64,000 bases of DNA, taken from positions 324,142 to 388,141 of the forward strand of contig CAUJCO010000013.1 of NCBI GenBank assembly GCA_963169645.1. Direction: 5' to 3'. How positions within the stretch are numbered: position 1 is the first letter of the stretch; every line of letters starts with the position of its first letter. This document shows, piece after piece, positions 30,815 to 41,082 of this stretch. The translations under genes and the position numbers were made by a program. Below the pieces are notes generated by a model. The model was not told where the DNA came from. It did not search any database and was given only the letters and a program-made list of their open reading frames with translations. The stretch is from Bacteroidota bacterium (GTDB lineage Bacteria > Bacteroidota > Bacteroidia > Chitinophagales > JADIYW01).

Positions 30815-31123
30815 ATGCAAACTATAATTTCTGAAAATATAGATGCAATCAAAGAAATCTGCAAAAAACACCATGTAAAAGAAATGGCTGTATTCGGATC
30901 TGTAACGAAAGATTATTTTTCAGAAAATAGTGATATTGATGTATTGATAGATTTTCAAGAAGATATCAAATTAGAAGACTATTCAACCAACTATTTTTCT
31001 TTTGAAGAAAGTTTAAAGGCTCTTTTAAATAAAGAGATAGACTTGGTTTCCAAAAAATTTATAGAAAATCCTTACTTTCTAGAATCTATTACAAAGAATA
31101 AAGAAACCTTGTATGTTGCTTGA
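30815..31123 (+). CDS. mntA: MntA-like minimal nucleotidyltransferase (antitoxin)
   Basis: VFGSVTKDYFSENSDIDVLIDF (GSx10DxD); overlaps HEPN partner. Confidence 0.88.
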   Translation: MQTIISENIDAIKEICKKHHVKEMAVFGSVTKDYFSENSDIDVLIDFQEDIKLEDYSTNYFSFEESLKALLNKEIDLVSKKFIENPYFLESITKNKETLYVA

Positions 31124-31448
31124 AGAAGAAAAATTACTTAGTGATATTCTAACTTCAATTACTTCAATAAATGAATACATTAAAGAAAATCGTTCTTTTG
31201 ATTTCTTCTATAAAAACAAAGTAATCCGCAGAGCTGTAGAACGAGAATTAGAAATTATTGGCGAAGCAGTCAGAAATTTACAGAAAATAAATTCTACTAT
31301 TAACTTATTACATTCGAAACAAATTATTGCAGTAAGAAATAGAATTGCTCATGCTTATGATGGAATTGATTATATTACGATTTGGAGTATTGTAATTAAA
31401 CATTTACCAGCATTAAAAATAGAAATAGAAACTTTATTTAACCAATAA
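31113..31448 (+). CDS. hepT: HepT-like HEPN ribonuclease (toxin)
   Basis: [12 protein letters not shown] matches RX4HXY; DUF86-type size; 11-nt overlap with mntA. Confidence 0.88.
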   Translation: MLLEEEKLLSDILTSITSINEYIKENRSFDFFYKNKVIRRAVERELEIIGEAVRNLQKINSTINLLHSKQIIAVRNRIAHAYDGIDYITIWSIVIKHLPALKIEIETLFNQ

Positions 31449-31455
31449 AATAACT

Positions 31456-32409
31456 ATGCAAAAAGATTCCAAAATATATGTAGCAGGACACAACGGCATG
31501 GTCGGTTCTGCCATTGTTAGAAAATTAAAAGCCGAAGGTTTTACCAATATTCTTACAGCTTCTTCCAAAGAATTAAATCTTATTTCGCAAGCAGATACCA
31601 ATGCTTGGTTTGAAACCAATAAACCGGATTATGTTTTTGTAGCAGCTGCGAAAGTAGGCGGTATTCATGCTAACAACGTATATAGAGCCGATTTTTTATA
31701 CGAAAATTTAATGATAGAATGCAACACCATTCATGCTGCATTCCAACATCAGGTAAAAAAATTATTGTTTCTTGGTAGTACGTGTATTTATCCCAAAATG
31801 GCACCGCAACCACTGAACGAATCGTATTTATTAAGTGGCTATTTAGAAGAAACCAACGAACCGTATGCTATTGCAAAAATTGCCGGCATCAAACTTTGTG
31901 AAAGCTATAAACGACAATACGGTTGCAATTTTATTTCCGCTATGCCAACCAATTTGTATGGACCAAACGACAATTACAACCTCAACAATTCGCATGTTTT
32001 GCCGGCTTTGATTCGCAAATTTCACGAAGCAAAAATCAATAATGTTCCGGAAGTGGTCATGTGGGGTTCCGGCTCACCATTTAGAGAATTTTTACATGCC
32101 GATGATTTGGCAAGTGCATTATATTTTTTAATGCAAAACTACGATGGCGAAGAGTTTGTAAATTGTGGTAGCGGCGTTGAAATTACGATTAAAAATTTAG
32201 CACTTTTAATAAAAGAAATTGTCGGATACGAAGGCAATATTGTACACGACACTACTAAACCCGATGGCACACCTCGTAAATTAACAGACGTAAGCAAATT
32301 ACATAGCTTAGGTTGGAAACACACCATCAATTTACGCGAAGGTATTACCAAAGTATATAAAGATTTTGCTGAAAACTATGATGCAATTGTAAGCAAGTAT
32401 AAGGATTAG
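31456..32409 (+). CDS. fcl: GDP-L-fucose synthase
   Basis: [44 protein letters not shown]. Confidence 0.95.
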   Translation: MQKDSKIYVAGHNGMVGSAIVRKLKAEGFTNILTASSKELNLISQADTNAWFETNKPDYVFVAAAKVGGIHANNVYRADFLYENLMIECNTIHAAFQHQVKKLLFLGSTCIYPKMAPQPLNESYLLSGYLEETNEPYAIAKIAGIKLCESYKRQYGCNFISAMPTNLYGPNDNYNLNNSHVLPALIRKFHEAKINNVPEVVMWGSGSPFREFLHADDLASALYFLMQNYDGEEFVNCGSGVEITIKNLALLIKEIVGYEGNIVHDTTKPDGTPRKLTDVSKLHSLGWKHTINLREGITKVYKDFAENYDAIVSKYKD

Positions 32410-32452
32410 TATTGTAATCACAACATTAACTTCCATTTAATATTTATCTTAT

Positions 32453-32460
32453 TACTTTTG
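32453..32460 (+). promoter_or_regulatory. Candidate -7 box TACTTTTG upstream of aspS
   Basis: Exact TAnnTTTG match. Confidence 0.4.
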
Positions 32461-32464
32461 TAAA

Positions 32465-32531
32465 GTCATTCCCTTGAAAAAGGGAGTCTCAAAACAAAAA
32501 CAAAGGAGATTCCCACATACGTGAGAATGAC
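32465..32531. repeat. REP/MITE-like palindromic element in the aspS leader
   Basis: GTCATTC...GAATGAC ends; inner GGGAGTCTC/GAGATTCCC; two internal hairpins. Confidence 0.7.
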
Positions 32532-32562
32532 TGTTAATACTCACTACTTAATACTAAAAAAA

Positions 32563-34308
32563 ATGTACAGAAGTCACACTTGCGGCGAATTGAGAATTAC
32601 CGATGTAAATAAAAAAGTACAACTTTCCGGTTGGGTGCAAACCACTCGTAATTTTGGAGAATTATTGTTTGTGGACGTACGAGATAGATACGGCATTACG
32701 CAAGTAGTTTTTAATAATGAAACCAATAATTTATTGTTCGATAGAGCCAAACGAATTGGAAGAGAATTTGTAATTCAAATAGATGGAAAAGTAATTGAAC
32801 GCTCTAACAAAAATCCTAAAAACCCAACTGGTGATATAGAAATTGCAGCATCCGATTTACAGATTTTATCTGAAGCAAAAACACCACCTTTTACCATTGA
32901 AAATGACACCGACGGTGGCGATGATTTGCGTATGCAATATCGCTATTTAGATTTACGTAGAAATGAAGTGCAAGAAAAAATCATTTTCCGACATAAAGTA
33001 GGCCACGAAGTAAGAAGCTACATGAATGCCAGTGGATTCTTGGATATTGAAACGCCGTTCTTAATAAAATCAACACCGGAAGGTGCACGCGATTTCGTTG
33101 TACCGTCAAGAATGAATCCGGGACAATTTTACGCATTGCCACAATCGCCACAAACATTTAAACAATTATTGATGGTTTCCGGCTTTGATAAATATTATCA
33201 AATTACCCGTTGTTTTAGAGATGAAGATTTACGTGCCGACAGACAACCGGAGTTTACACAAATAGACTGTGAAATGGCATTCGTAGAGCAAGAAGATATT
33301 TTAAATATGTTTGAAGGCTTAATAAAACACGTTTTCAAAACAGTAAAAGGAATAGAACTCGGCGATTTTCCACGTATGCAATACGACGACGCCATGAAAA
33401 TATACGGAAGCGACAAACCGGATATTCGTTTCGGAATGCAGTTTGTAGAAATGAATGACATCGTAAAGGGAAAAGGCTTTGGCGTATTTGATAATGCAGA
33501 GTTAGTCATTGGTATCAATGCAGAAAACGCTGCTGAATATACGCGCAAACAATTAGATGAATTAACAGATTTTGTAAAACGACCACAAATAGGTGCTACC
33601 GGATTAATTTATTTGAGATACAATGCAGATGGCACATTAAAATCTTCTGTCGATAAATTTTACAATGAAGAAGAACTAAAAAAATGGGCAACGGCAGCCA
33701 ACATGAAACCGGGTGATTTATTGCTGGTGTTATGTGGTAACGTAGATAAAGTTCGCAAACAAATGAACGAGTTACGTTTGGAAATGGGCAACAAATTAGG
33801 CTTGAGAAGCAAAGACGATTTCAAACCATTATGGGTATTGGATTTTCCATTGTTGGAGTTTAATGAAGATGATAATCGCTGGTATGCTATGCACCATCCG
33901 TTTACTTCACCTAAAAAAGATGATATCGAATTTTTATATTCTGAGCCCGGAAAAGTACGTGCCGATGCTTACGACTTAGCCATCAATGGCGTGGAAGTTG
34001 GCGGCGGTTCTATCCGTATTTTCGACAAACAACTACAAGCAGAAATGTTTAAACGTTTAGGATTTACAGAAGAAGAAGCACAAAAGCAATTCGGTTTCTT
34101 AATGAATGCTTTTGAGTATGGTGCACCACCACACGGTGGTTTAGCATTTGGTTTTGATAGACTTTGTGCTGTGATGAATGGTGTAGATTCTATCCGAGAT
34201 TATATTGCATTCCCAAAAAATAATTCCGGCAGAGATGTAATGTTAGATTCTCCAAGTACCATTGATGAAAAACAAATGAAAGAGTTGAATATAAAGTCAA
34301 CTTTGTAA
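32563..34308 (+). CDS. aspS: Aspartyl-tRNA synthetase (start corrected from track 32521)
   Basis: [11 protein letters not shown]...; class II motifs [18 protein letters not shown] and GLAFGFDRL; the track GTG start lies inside the palindromic repeat. Confidence 0.96.
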   Translation: MYRSHTCGELRITDVNKKVQLSGWVQTTRNFGELLFVDVRDRYGITQVVFNNETNNLLFDRAKRIGREFVIQIDGKVIERSNKNPKNPTGDIEIAASDLQILSEAKTPPFTIENDTDGGDDLRMQYRYLDLRRNEVQEKIIFRHKVGHEVRSYMNASGFLDIETPFLIKSTPEGARDFVVPSRMNPGQFYALPQSPQTFKQLLMVSGFDKYYQITRCFRDEDLRADRQPEFTQIDCEMAFVEQEDILNMFEGLIKHVFKTVKGIELGDFPRMQYDDAMKIYGSDKPDIRFGMQFVEMNDIVKGKGFGVFDNAELVIGINAENAAEYTRKQLDELTDFVKRPQIGATGLIYLRYNADGTLKSSVDKFYNEEELKKWATAANMKPGDLLLVLCGNVDKVRKQMNELRLEMGNKLGLRSKDDFKPLWVLDFPLLEFNEDDNRWYAMHHPFTSPKKDDIEFLYSEPGKVRADAYDLAINGVEVGGGSIRIFDKQLQAEMFKRLGFTEEEAQKQFGFLMNAFEYGAPPHGGLAFGFDRLCAVMNGVDSIRDYIAFPKNNSGRDVMLDSPSTIDEKQMKELNIKSTL

Positions 34309-34322
34309 TTAAATAAAATGGA

Positions 34323-34357
34323 GAGGAAAATATTGTCTACTATTTTCCTCTTTTTTT
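34323..34357 (+). terminator. Terminator after aspS (likely bidirectional)
   Basis: GAGGAAAATA-TTGTCTAC-TATTTTCCTC then T7. Confidence 0.85.
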
Positions 34358-35318
34358 ATACAACTCTTTCTCTTTTCCTATTTTTCATATAATCTTCAAT
34401 AGCTTTTCTGGTAGTTAGCCAATTTCTGCCTTCTTTGTAGGCATCTATTTTTCCTTGGCGTGCCAACAAACTAATATACTCTTGACCATAAGGAACTCTC
34501 GGCTCTTCTACTAAAGAAGAAATCTCTTTGTATTCATCATCTTCATCACAAGGTAAAGCTTGCAAGTAAATATTAAGCGAACGCTCTAAGGCTTGTGCCA
34601 TCAACAAAGCTAATTTTTGATAACTTCCATTGTTAGCTTGGTTTAGAGCTTCGTAATATTTTTTTCTATCATTTTTTAAAATAATTGCCGGTGGAAATCC
34701 TTTTCGCATTAATAATAAATTCATCGCCAAGCGAACCGTTCTGCCATTTCCATCAAAAAATGGATGAATCCAAACTAAACGATGATGAAATATGGTAGAT
34801 AAAACAATATCATTTAATCCCAATGGATTTTCATTTACAAAATCTATTAACTCATCTAAAAGTTGGGAAACTTTATTGGCATTTGGCGGAACAAAATTGG
34901 CACCAACAATACGCACACCGCCATTTCTAATTCTTCCGGCAAAATTATCTTCAATACTACGCAATACCAAACCATGCAATGATAATATATCTATGCTTCT
35001 AAGCGTATAGTTTTCATTCACAATCTCGTAGAGATATTCAATCGCTTTCTCGTGATTATGTACTTCAAAATGCTCACGCAACGATTTTCCTTTCACAGTG
35101 ATACCTTCTTGTAAAATCAGATGTGTTTCATTTAGAGATAGCGTATTTCCTTCAATACTATTTGAATTATACGTCCATTCTATCGTCAAATCTTTTCGTA
35201 TTCTATGGAGTGCCATTGATGGCAATGGCCTTGCACTCATAAGCAATGCATTTTTTTCATACAATCTATCAAATGTAGATTGCATCTCTGTAATATCACT
35301 TAAATCTATCTTCCACAT
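34356..35318 (-). CDS. Fic-family protein with N-terminal inhibitory motif and C-terminal HTH-like tail
   Basis: HPFFDGNGRTVR; SNSIEGN inhibitory helix; C-terminal EYISLLARQGKIDAYKEGRNWLTTRKAIEDYM. Confidence 0.92.
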   Translation of the reverse strand: MWKIDLSDITEMQSTFDRLYEKNALLMSARPLPSMALHRIRKDLTIEWTYNSNSIEGNTLSLNETHLILQEGITVKGKSLREHFEVHNHEKAIEYLYEIVNENYTLRSIDILSLHGLVLRSIEDNFAGRIRNGGVRIVGANFVPPNANKVSQLLDELIDFVNENPLGLNDIVLSTIFHHRLVWIHPFFDGNGRTVRLAMNLLLMRKGFPPAIILKNDRKKYYEALNQANNGSYQKLALLMAQALERSLNIYLQALPCDEDDEYKEISSLVEEPRVPYGQEYISLLARQGKIDAYKEGRNWLTTRKAIEDYMKNRKRERVV

Positions 35319-35325
35319 CTTACCA

Positions 35326-35333
35326 CAAAGATA
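35326..35333 (-). promoter_or_regulatory. Candidate -7 box TATCTTTG of fic
   Basis: Reverse strand TATCTTTGTGGTAAGATG. Confidence 0.5.
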
Positions 35334-35335
35334 CG

Positions 35336-35379
35336 ATTAATATCGGATATTATCAATATCTATATTATCCGATATTAAT
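35336..35379. promoter_or_regulatory. Operator-like perfect inverted repeat upstream of fic
   Basis: ATTAATATCGGATA (35336-35349) / TATCCGATATTAAT (35366-35379), 16-nt spacer. Confidence 0.75.
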
Positions 35380-35387
35380 TTTTACAT

Positions 35388-35420
35388 AAAAAAACCGAGG
35401 ATTGCAACCTCGGTTTTTTT
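35388..35420 (-). terminator. Terminator of the metalloprotease gene
   Basis: AAAAACCGAGG-ATTGCAA-CCTCGGTTTTT. Confidence 0.88.
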
Positions 35421-35434
35421 ATTCAAAGAAAAAA

Positions 35435-38050
35435 TTATTTTTTAAGTTCTAGTGATTTGTTAATTAGATATGCTAAATGAGAACGATGTGCTTGTGTAGA
35501 TAAATTACTACCATACGCTGTTTCCATCCATTTAAGAATTCTACTTAATTCACCAAATGCAGTGGCTTTACTTGTAAACGCATACGGTGATTTTTCTTGT
35601 ACTATGTTCAATAAACGGGTTACATATTCTGTTTGTAAGTTTTGGCGAATCGTTGAAACGCTTGCACCTAAATCTTGTATGAAAATACCGTTTGTTAAAT
35701 CGCGCAACATCAAATCCTCACCATATTTATTTCCATATAATTTTGAATCTGTTAAACGTTGCAACACAGATGAATTAAGCAAATGATCTAAAACACCTTT
35801 TTGAATTGTTATAATTCGCTCATGGATTTTTGGATCTTCAGTTTCTTTTCTAAAATCGTAACCACGACGCTGCATCTGCAAATAATTATATAATTCGTCC
35901 GGAGCTGCAAACGCTTCTTTAGAGAAAGCATATTTTACCAATGCTTGCATAGCAGCTTTTTGTTCTTTAAGTGGAATTGGTGTAAATGGTTTGGATGTTG
36001 AATTTTGAGTAGCAAAATTTCTATTTACATACACACCACCAATATATCTATCAATTACATTTAAGCTACGAGCATAATGACCTGTTAAGGTTAAATATGC
36101 TTTTCTTAATTCGTGATAAGAAGTATTTGATTTTCCGTATTTCTCTAATAATTTGGGTAATGCGTTGTTTACCATTTTAATATTTTCAACAGCATACGCT
36201 ATTGCATCATCTGACATATCGCTAATATTTCCTCTTGGGTCAATGCCTTTTCCTACGGAACGCATATCATCGGCATCATTTTTAAATTGGTATTCTTTTT
36301 TATTGGACTCCGATACTATTTTTTCCAATCCTTCTTTTTCTTCGTCCGCATTTTTAAACTGAGAATAGCCATATTGAATTGCCCATTTATCATATAAGCC
36401 GGGTTTGATATCAAAATATAAACCTTGTTTATTTTTATCGGGTGAGATATTTGGAATTGTATAATCCATAACGGATGCCGTTAACCCAACAGTTGCTCCT
36501 AAAACGGGATCTTGCATTTGCTCCATCGTATGTAACTGTGAACCCATAAAATTATGCATCAAGCCAAAAGTATGTCCAACTTCATGCAATACTAAATCAT
36601 ACAATGCTTGTTTAATAAACTCATCTTTATCAATATCAGAAAAATCAAATGCTGTCATTAAATCCTTACCTACAAGAACATTGTGGTGCATAGCTTCACC
36701 AAACGAACATTCCGAATTATGCAAAAGGTGCTCATCTTGGAAATTATCTAAACCAGCGATATCATATAATTTTTCGAGTGGCAATCTGTTGGTTAAATAA
36801 ACAAACTCCAACATAATATCTGCACCTAAAATTTCACCTGTTCGAGGATTAACAAAACTTGGCCCATAACCACCAAATGGCGGACGCGGTGAAGAAGTCC
36901 ATCTCAACACATTGTATCGGATATCATCCGCTTCCCATGTAGCATCATCCGGTTGCTCGTAGCACTCAACTGCATTTTTAAATCCAGCTTGTTCAAATGC
37001 TTCGTTCCAAGCTAAAACTGCATTTTTAATGATAGGTCTAAACTCTTTGGGTGTTGTATTTTCAATCCACCAAACAACCGGTTTTACCGGTTCTGATAAT
37101 TTTTCATCCGGATTTTTTTTCTCTAAATGCCAACGATGAATTAAATCTTTCCATGGTGTTGCACTTGCAGAAGTTTGGTCATTAATTTTTTCCATAAAAT
37201 AACCTACTCGCGGATCATCTGCTCTTGGTTTGTAATTATTTTGTGGAACTTCTATTAAGCTATGTTGCATTTTCACCGAAACAAAACGAGCATCCGTAAC
37301 TTCTTCGGTGCCATAATTTATCGGTGCCGGATTGTCAAAAACATATTCAACCGCTACATCTGTGTTGCTTGGGAAATTTTTTACGGCGATGTATTTTGAT
37401 TTTTTACTATTGAGCGTACCTAAAGTGAAAGCATCCGGTTTTTCACCCGGCATTTTGGATGGTTTAATTTGAGTAATACTTTCACCTAAAAACAAATTAT
37501 CTGCTTCAATTAAATAAGTTTTGCCAGTAGCAGCTACAATTTTTTCTGATAAGAAAATGGGCTTGTTTACGTTGGCATCTTTGGATTTGCTTAACGCATT
37601 ATTTTCATCAAAATAGTAATTGGTATTTTGCAGAACAAAATCAATTCTATCAAAATATTTTTCAATTTTAAAAATGGAATTATCTTTATATCCTCCACGA
37701 GCATATCCAGTGCTTAAATAACCATCTAACACATACGCGAAATAAATAAACTCTTTCCCTATTTTATCTGTACTAATTTCGATATAGGTTTTTCCATTGG
37801 TTGAATCCTGATAGATTGGAAACAAACCGGAAGTTTTTTTACATTTTTCGGTAACTTCTTTAATGGATTTGAATTGCGGTTTTGCGTCCTTTTTAGTCGT
37901 GTCTTTTACGGATGCTGCAGAAGAATCAGTCATCATTTGCACGGTCGACTTTTTGTCATCACGTTTTTTCTTGTCTTTCTTCGCAAATGCACTTACACAA
38001 ATTAGTGTACATGCTAATACGAATAAAGTACTGCGTTTAAATAATTTCAT
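35435..38050 (-). CDS. Zinc-dependent metalloprotease (DUF5117/DUF5118-like)
   Basis: HEVGHTFGLMHNF; signal peptide; MDYTIPNISP. Confidence 0.92.
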   Translation of the reverse strand: MKLFKRSTLFVLACTLICVSAFAKKDKKKRDDKKSTVQMMTDSSAASVKDTTKKDAKPQFKSIKEVTEKCKKTSGLFPIYQDSTNGKTYIEISTDKIGKEFIYFAYVLDGYLSTGYARGGYKDNSIFKIEKYFDRIDFVLQNTNYYFDENNALSKSKDANVNKPIFLSEKIVAATGKTYLIEADNLFLGESITQIKPSKMPGEKPDAFTLGTLNSKKSKYIAVKNFPSNTDVAVEYVFDNPAPINYGTEEVTDARFVSVKMQHSLIEVPQNNYKPRADDPRVGYFMEKINDQTSASATPWKDLIHRWHLEKKNPDEKLSEPVKPVVWWIENTTPKEFRPIIKNAVLAWNEAFEQAGFKNAVECYEQPDDATWEADDIRYNVLRWTSSPRPPFGGYGPSFVNPRTGEILGADIMLEFVYLTNRLPLEKLYDIAGLDNFQDEHLLHNSECSFGEAMHHNVLVGKDLMTAFDFSDIDKDEFIKQALYDLVLHEVGHTFGLMHNFMGSQLHTMEQMQDPVLGATVGLTASVMDYTIPNISPDKNKQGLYFDIKPGLYDKWAIQYGYSQFKNADEEKEGLEKIVSESNKKEYQFKNDADDMRSVGKGIDPRGNISDMSDDAIAYAVENIKMVNNALPKLLEKYGKSNTSYHELRKAYLTLTGHYARSLNVIDRYIGGVYVNRNFATQNSTSKPFTPIPLKEQKAAMQALVKYAFSKEAFAAPDELYNYLQMQRRGYDFRKETEDPKIHERIITIQKGVLDHLLNSSVLQRLTDSKLYGNKYGEDLMLRDLTNGIFIQDLGASVSTIRQNLQTEYVTRLLNIVQEKSPYAFTSKATAFGELSRILKWMETAYGSNLSTQAHRSHLAYLINKSLELKK

Positions 38051-38098
38051 TTGAACTTAAATTTGAGTCTAAAAATACCATTTTAAATAGTTTTCTAA

Positions 38099-38130
38099 TA
38101 AAAAAACCACTCTAATAAGTAGAGTGGCTT
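38099..38130 (-). terminator. Terminator of the metal-handling genes
   Basis: Reverse strand CCACTCTA-CTTAT-TAGAGTGG then T-run. Confidence 0.85.
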
Positions 38131-38151
38131 ACATAATTATTACAAACTTCC

Positions 38152-38478
38152 TTATTTTTTATATTGACAACATTGTGGCAATTTAGAATAAGCTGCATCG
38201 GTAGTTTTAATAGAGTCCGTATCGTATCCGGCATCTGCAATGCGTTGCTTAATAGAATCTAAGCTGATTTTGCTTGGAGCAAACACCACAGACATGATGT
38301 TACTCACTTCATTCCATTCTGCTTTTTTAACGCCGTTTACAAATGCTGCTTTTTCAATGCGTTCTTTACACATTTCGCAATTTCCGGACACTTTGAAAGA
38401 TGCCTTTGTTAATACGTCTTTTGCAAAACTACTTGAGCAAGCAAATAAAAGAGCAAAAGCCATTAATATATTTTTCAT
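38152..38478 (-). CDS. Secreted heavy-metal-associated (HMA) domain protein
   Basis: SFKVSGNCEMCKERIEKAAFVNGVKKAEWN; signal peptide; C-terminal QCCQYKK. Confidence 0.88.
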   Translation of the reverse strand: MKNILMAFALLFACSSSFAKDVLTKASFKVSGNCEMCKERIEKAAFVNGVKKAEWNEVSNIMSVVFAPSKISLDSIKQRIADAGYDTDSIKTTDAAYSKLPQCCQYKK

Positions 38479-38503
38479 TGTTATAATATTTAATTTTTAG
38501 AAA

Positions 38504-38827
38504 TTATTTTTTCGAATCTTTAGAGCAACAAGCATCCTTTTTTTCACCTACTGCACCTGTTGAAGTGGAATCACAATGTGCCTTATCCATCATTTTTCCA
38601 TCTTTTTTGCAGCAAGATTTTTCGTCGCCTGCTCCACATTTATCACAGCATTTATTATCTGCAGTACATTCGCCTTTGCAGTTATCACAGCATTTTTCTG
38701 TTTTGCAGCAACTTGTTTTTTCACACTTTTCGTCTTTGTGGCATTTCTTGTTATTACATGCCGTAAAACCGAATAATAATACAGCTATTACCATAATAAC
38801 TGCTACGATTGATGTTGTTTGTTTCAT
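38504..38827 (-). CDS. Cys-rich lipoprotein, metallothionein-like
   Basis: FGFTAC lipobox; 17 Cys in 107 aa with repeated CC and CxxC. Confidence 0.72.
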   Translation of the reverse strand: MKQTTSIVAVIMVIAVLLFGFTACNNKKCHKDEKCEKTSCCKTEKCCDNCKGECTADNKCCDKCGAGDEKSCCKKDGKMMDKAHCDSTSTGAVGEKKDACCSKDSKK

Positions 38828-38845
38828 TTTGTTTGTTTTAATATT

Positions 38846-41032
38846 TTAGTTAATAAAAATTCTAAATCCACCATAAACGGTTGCACCCATTGACGGAGCA
38901 TACACTTGGTATGTATCAAAAAGCGTGCTAAACGGTGTACCAATTATCAAATCTTTTTGTTTAAAGTTAGTGATATTCTCACATCCTAAAAACAATTCAG
39001 CCCGTTTAAAATATTTCATTATTTGTGCATTCAATAATACATATCTAGGTGAAAAGCGTTTGCCGGTATCCGACAAAAAACTATTAGGCAATCTTCGTTT
39101 CCCATTGATAGCTGTATTCACGTCAAATTGCCATTGTTTATTAGGAGTTCGATAGCTTAAGGCAACTAAACCTTTATTCATTGAAACCAACGGTTTTTGT
39201 AGTAATTGGCCATGATATGTTGCACGAACATCTTCTAAACGATAGGCCATTTTTATATCCAATCCTTTTAATGCTTCGAAATTAAACTCCAGCAACAAAC
39301 TATTGGAAAATGATTTTCCATCTAAGTTATAAATAGTAGCATTTCCATCTGCATTATCAATATCAACAATCGCTTGTTTTAAGAAGTCTGTTCTAAAAAA
39401 ATCTACGGAGAAACTACCTTCTCTATTAAATAGATTAAATTTCTGGGTTAGTGAAACGCCATAATTCCAAGCTACTTCTTTTGTAGGATTTTCTTTAAAA
39501 ATGATTTCACGGGAACTTGCCAATAAAGATTGATTCTCCGTAAGCACGTTTGGTGCTCTAAATCCGCTACCCACTGCAACACGTAATGTTGTTTTATCTG
39601 CCAAGGCAAATTTAGCATGAATACGAGGATTTATTTGAAAACCTGCACGGGAATGATAATCACCTCTTAAGCCGGAAACTAATGTGATTTTATTGCTCCA
39701 TTTAAACGTATATTCTGCAAAAAAGCCCGGAACGAAATCTTGATAATTCCTATCCAATGAATCTAATTCTTCTTTCAAATTATCATAAACAAAATTTACA
39801 CCACCAACCAATGTATGCATATCGCTGTTTTTCACTTGACTTTGAAATAGAATATTTCCGGTGAATGTTGCTTGTTTGGTATTGAATTGTTTTAATCCGT
39901 AATTAGATTTTTGTTGATGATAAACTCCGGAAAACTGTGTTCCCAAACTTTTATTTCCTTTGCCATCAAAAATAAATCCTGTTTTGGCAAATGCTTCTAC
40001 TCGTTTCGTGTTAATATTAATCGCATATAATGGCATGGATAAATGAGGCGTTGTTTGTCCGGCAATGCGGTTTTCACTCAATACTTTTACCATGTATTGT
40101 CCTTCCGTTTTATCATTCCGATAATTCCATCTATTCAGTAAATTATATTGTTTCATTACGGGCTGATCCAAGAAACCATCGTGATTCATATCTTGTTTTA
40201 ATGGTGTAAAAGCACCGTTTGCCATAAGCATAGTTCCCAATTTCTGATTGATTTTATGATTAATCAACAAGTTGGTTTCCAAACGTGCATTTTGATTTCC
40301 AAAAAAATCAACATATAATTTGGTCGAATCATTGAAGCTGGATTTAAACTCCACATTCATAGAGCCGGTAATTCCTTCATAACTGTTTTTTACGGATGGA
40401 ACTCCTTTAGAAACCGAAATGGATTTTATCCAAGGAGCCGGAATATTATCTAACCCAAACGTAGTTGTTAAACCGCGTAGAAATGGTACGCCTTCCAATA
40501 AATTCTGCACATACGTTCCATTTAAACCGAGTAATTTAATTTCTTTTGCACCGGTAACAGCATCGGAATAATTTACATCCACGGAAGCATTGGATTGAAA
40601 ACTTTCAGATAAGTTACAACACGCCGCTTTCTTTAACTCACCTGCTTCTATTTTTTCCGTTTTCATCGGGTCAATAGATGATATATAATTACTTTGACGG
40701 CGGCCTTGTATGCTTACTTCGTTTAAGAAGATTTCCGGTTGTAATTCTATTTTCAAAGGTTGTAAATCATTTACCAAGATAGTATCCGTTACATATCCGA
40801 CATAGCTTACCACAAGTTGTTTGGGTAGAACGCCACTTATTTCCAATTGTGCTATTCCATTTTCATCCGAAGTAGCACCAATCAATGTATCCATCCATTG
40901 TACATTCGCACCATATAATAAATCGCCGTTGCTTTTATCCGTGATGGTAATTTCTATTTGTTGTTGTTGGCTAAACCCAAACTGATATATACAAATTAGG
41001 TATAATAAGAGCCAATTTTTTACATGTTTCAT
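38846..41032 (-). CDS. TonB-dependent receptor, likely metal-related
   Basis: Signal peptide, CarboxypepD_reg-like N-terminus, plug domain with KKAACCNLSESFQSNASVDVNYSDAVTGAKEIKLLGL, barrel C-terminus. Confidence 0.9.
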   Translation of the reverse strand: MKHVKNWLLLYLICIYQFGFSQQQQIEITITDKSNGDLLYGANVQWMDTLIGATSDENGIAQLEISGVLPKQLVVSYVGYVTDTILVNDLQPLKIELQPEIFLNEVSIQGRRQSNYISSIDPMKTEKIEAGELKKAACCNLSESFQSNASVDVNYSDAVTGAKEIKLLGLNGTYVQNLLEGVPFLRGLTTTFGLDNIPAPWIKSISVSKGVPSVKNSYEGITGSMNVEFKSSFNDSTKLYVDFFGNQNARLETNLLINHKINQKLGTMLMANGAFTPLKQDMNHDGFLDQPVMKQYNLLNRWNYRNDKTEGQYMVKVLSENRIAGQTTPHLSMPLYAININTKRVEAFAKTGFIFDGKGNKSLGTQFSGVYHQQKSNYGLKQFNTKQATFTGNILFQSQVKNSDMHTLVGGVNFVYDNLKEELDSLDRNYQDFVPGFFAEYTFKWSNKITLVSGLRGDYHSRAGFQINPRIHAKFALADKTTLRVAVGSGFRAPNVLTENQSLLASSREIIFKENPTKEVAWNYGVSLTQKFNLFNREGSFSVDFFRTDFLKQAIVDIDNADGNATIYNLDGKSFSNSLLLEFNFEALKGLDIKMAYRLEDVRATYHGQLLQKPLVSMNKGLVALSYRTPNKQWQFDVNTAINGKRRLPNSFLSDTGKRFSPRYVLLNAQIMKYFKRAELFLGCENITNFKQKDLIIGTPFSTLFDTYQVYAPSMGATVYGGFRIFIN

Positions 41033-41082
41033 TATTATTTGTTAGTCGTGAATAAAATTGTTTTCTGAGAAACAACTCACTG

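Noticed and set aside
38560-38849. Three + strand ORFs opposite the Cys-rich lipoprotein
   Set aside because: Arise because Cys/Lys codons read antisense lack stops; the minus-strand frame has signal peptide, lipobox and genomic context.
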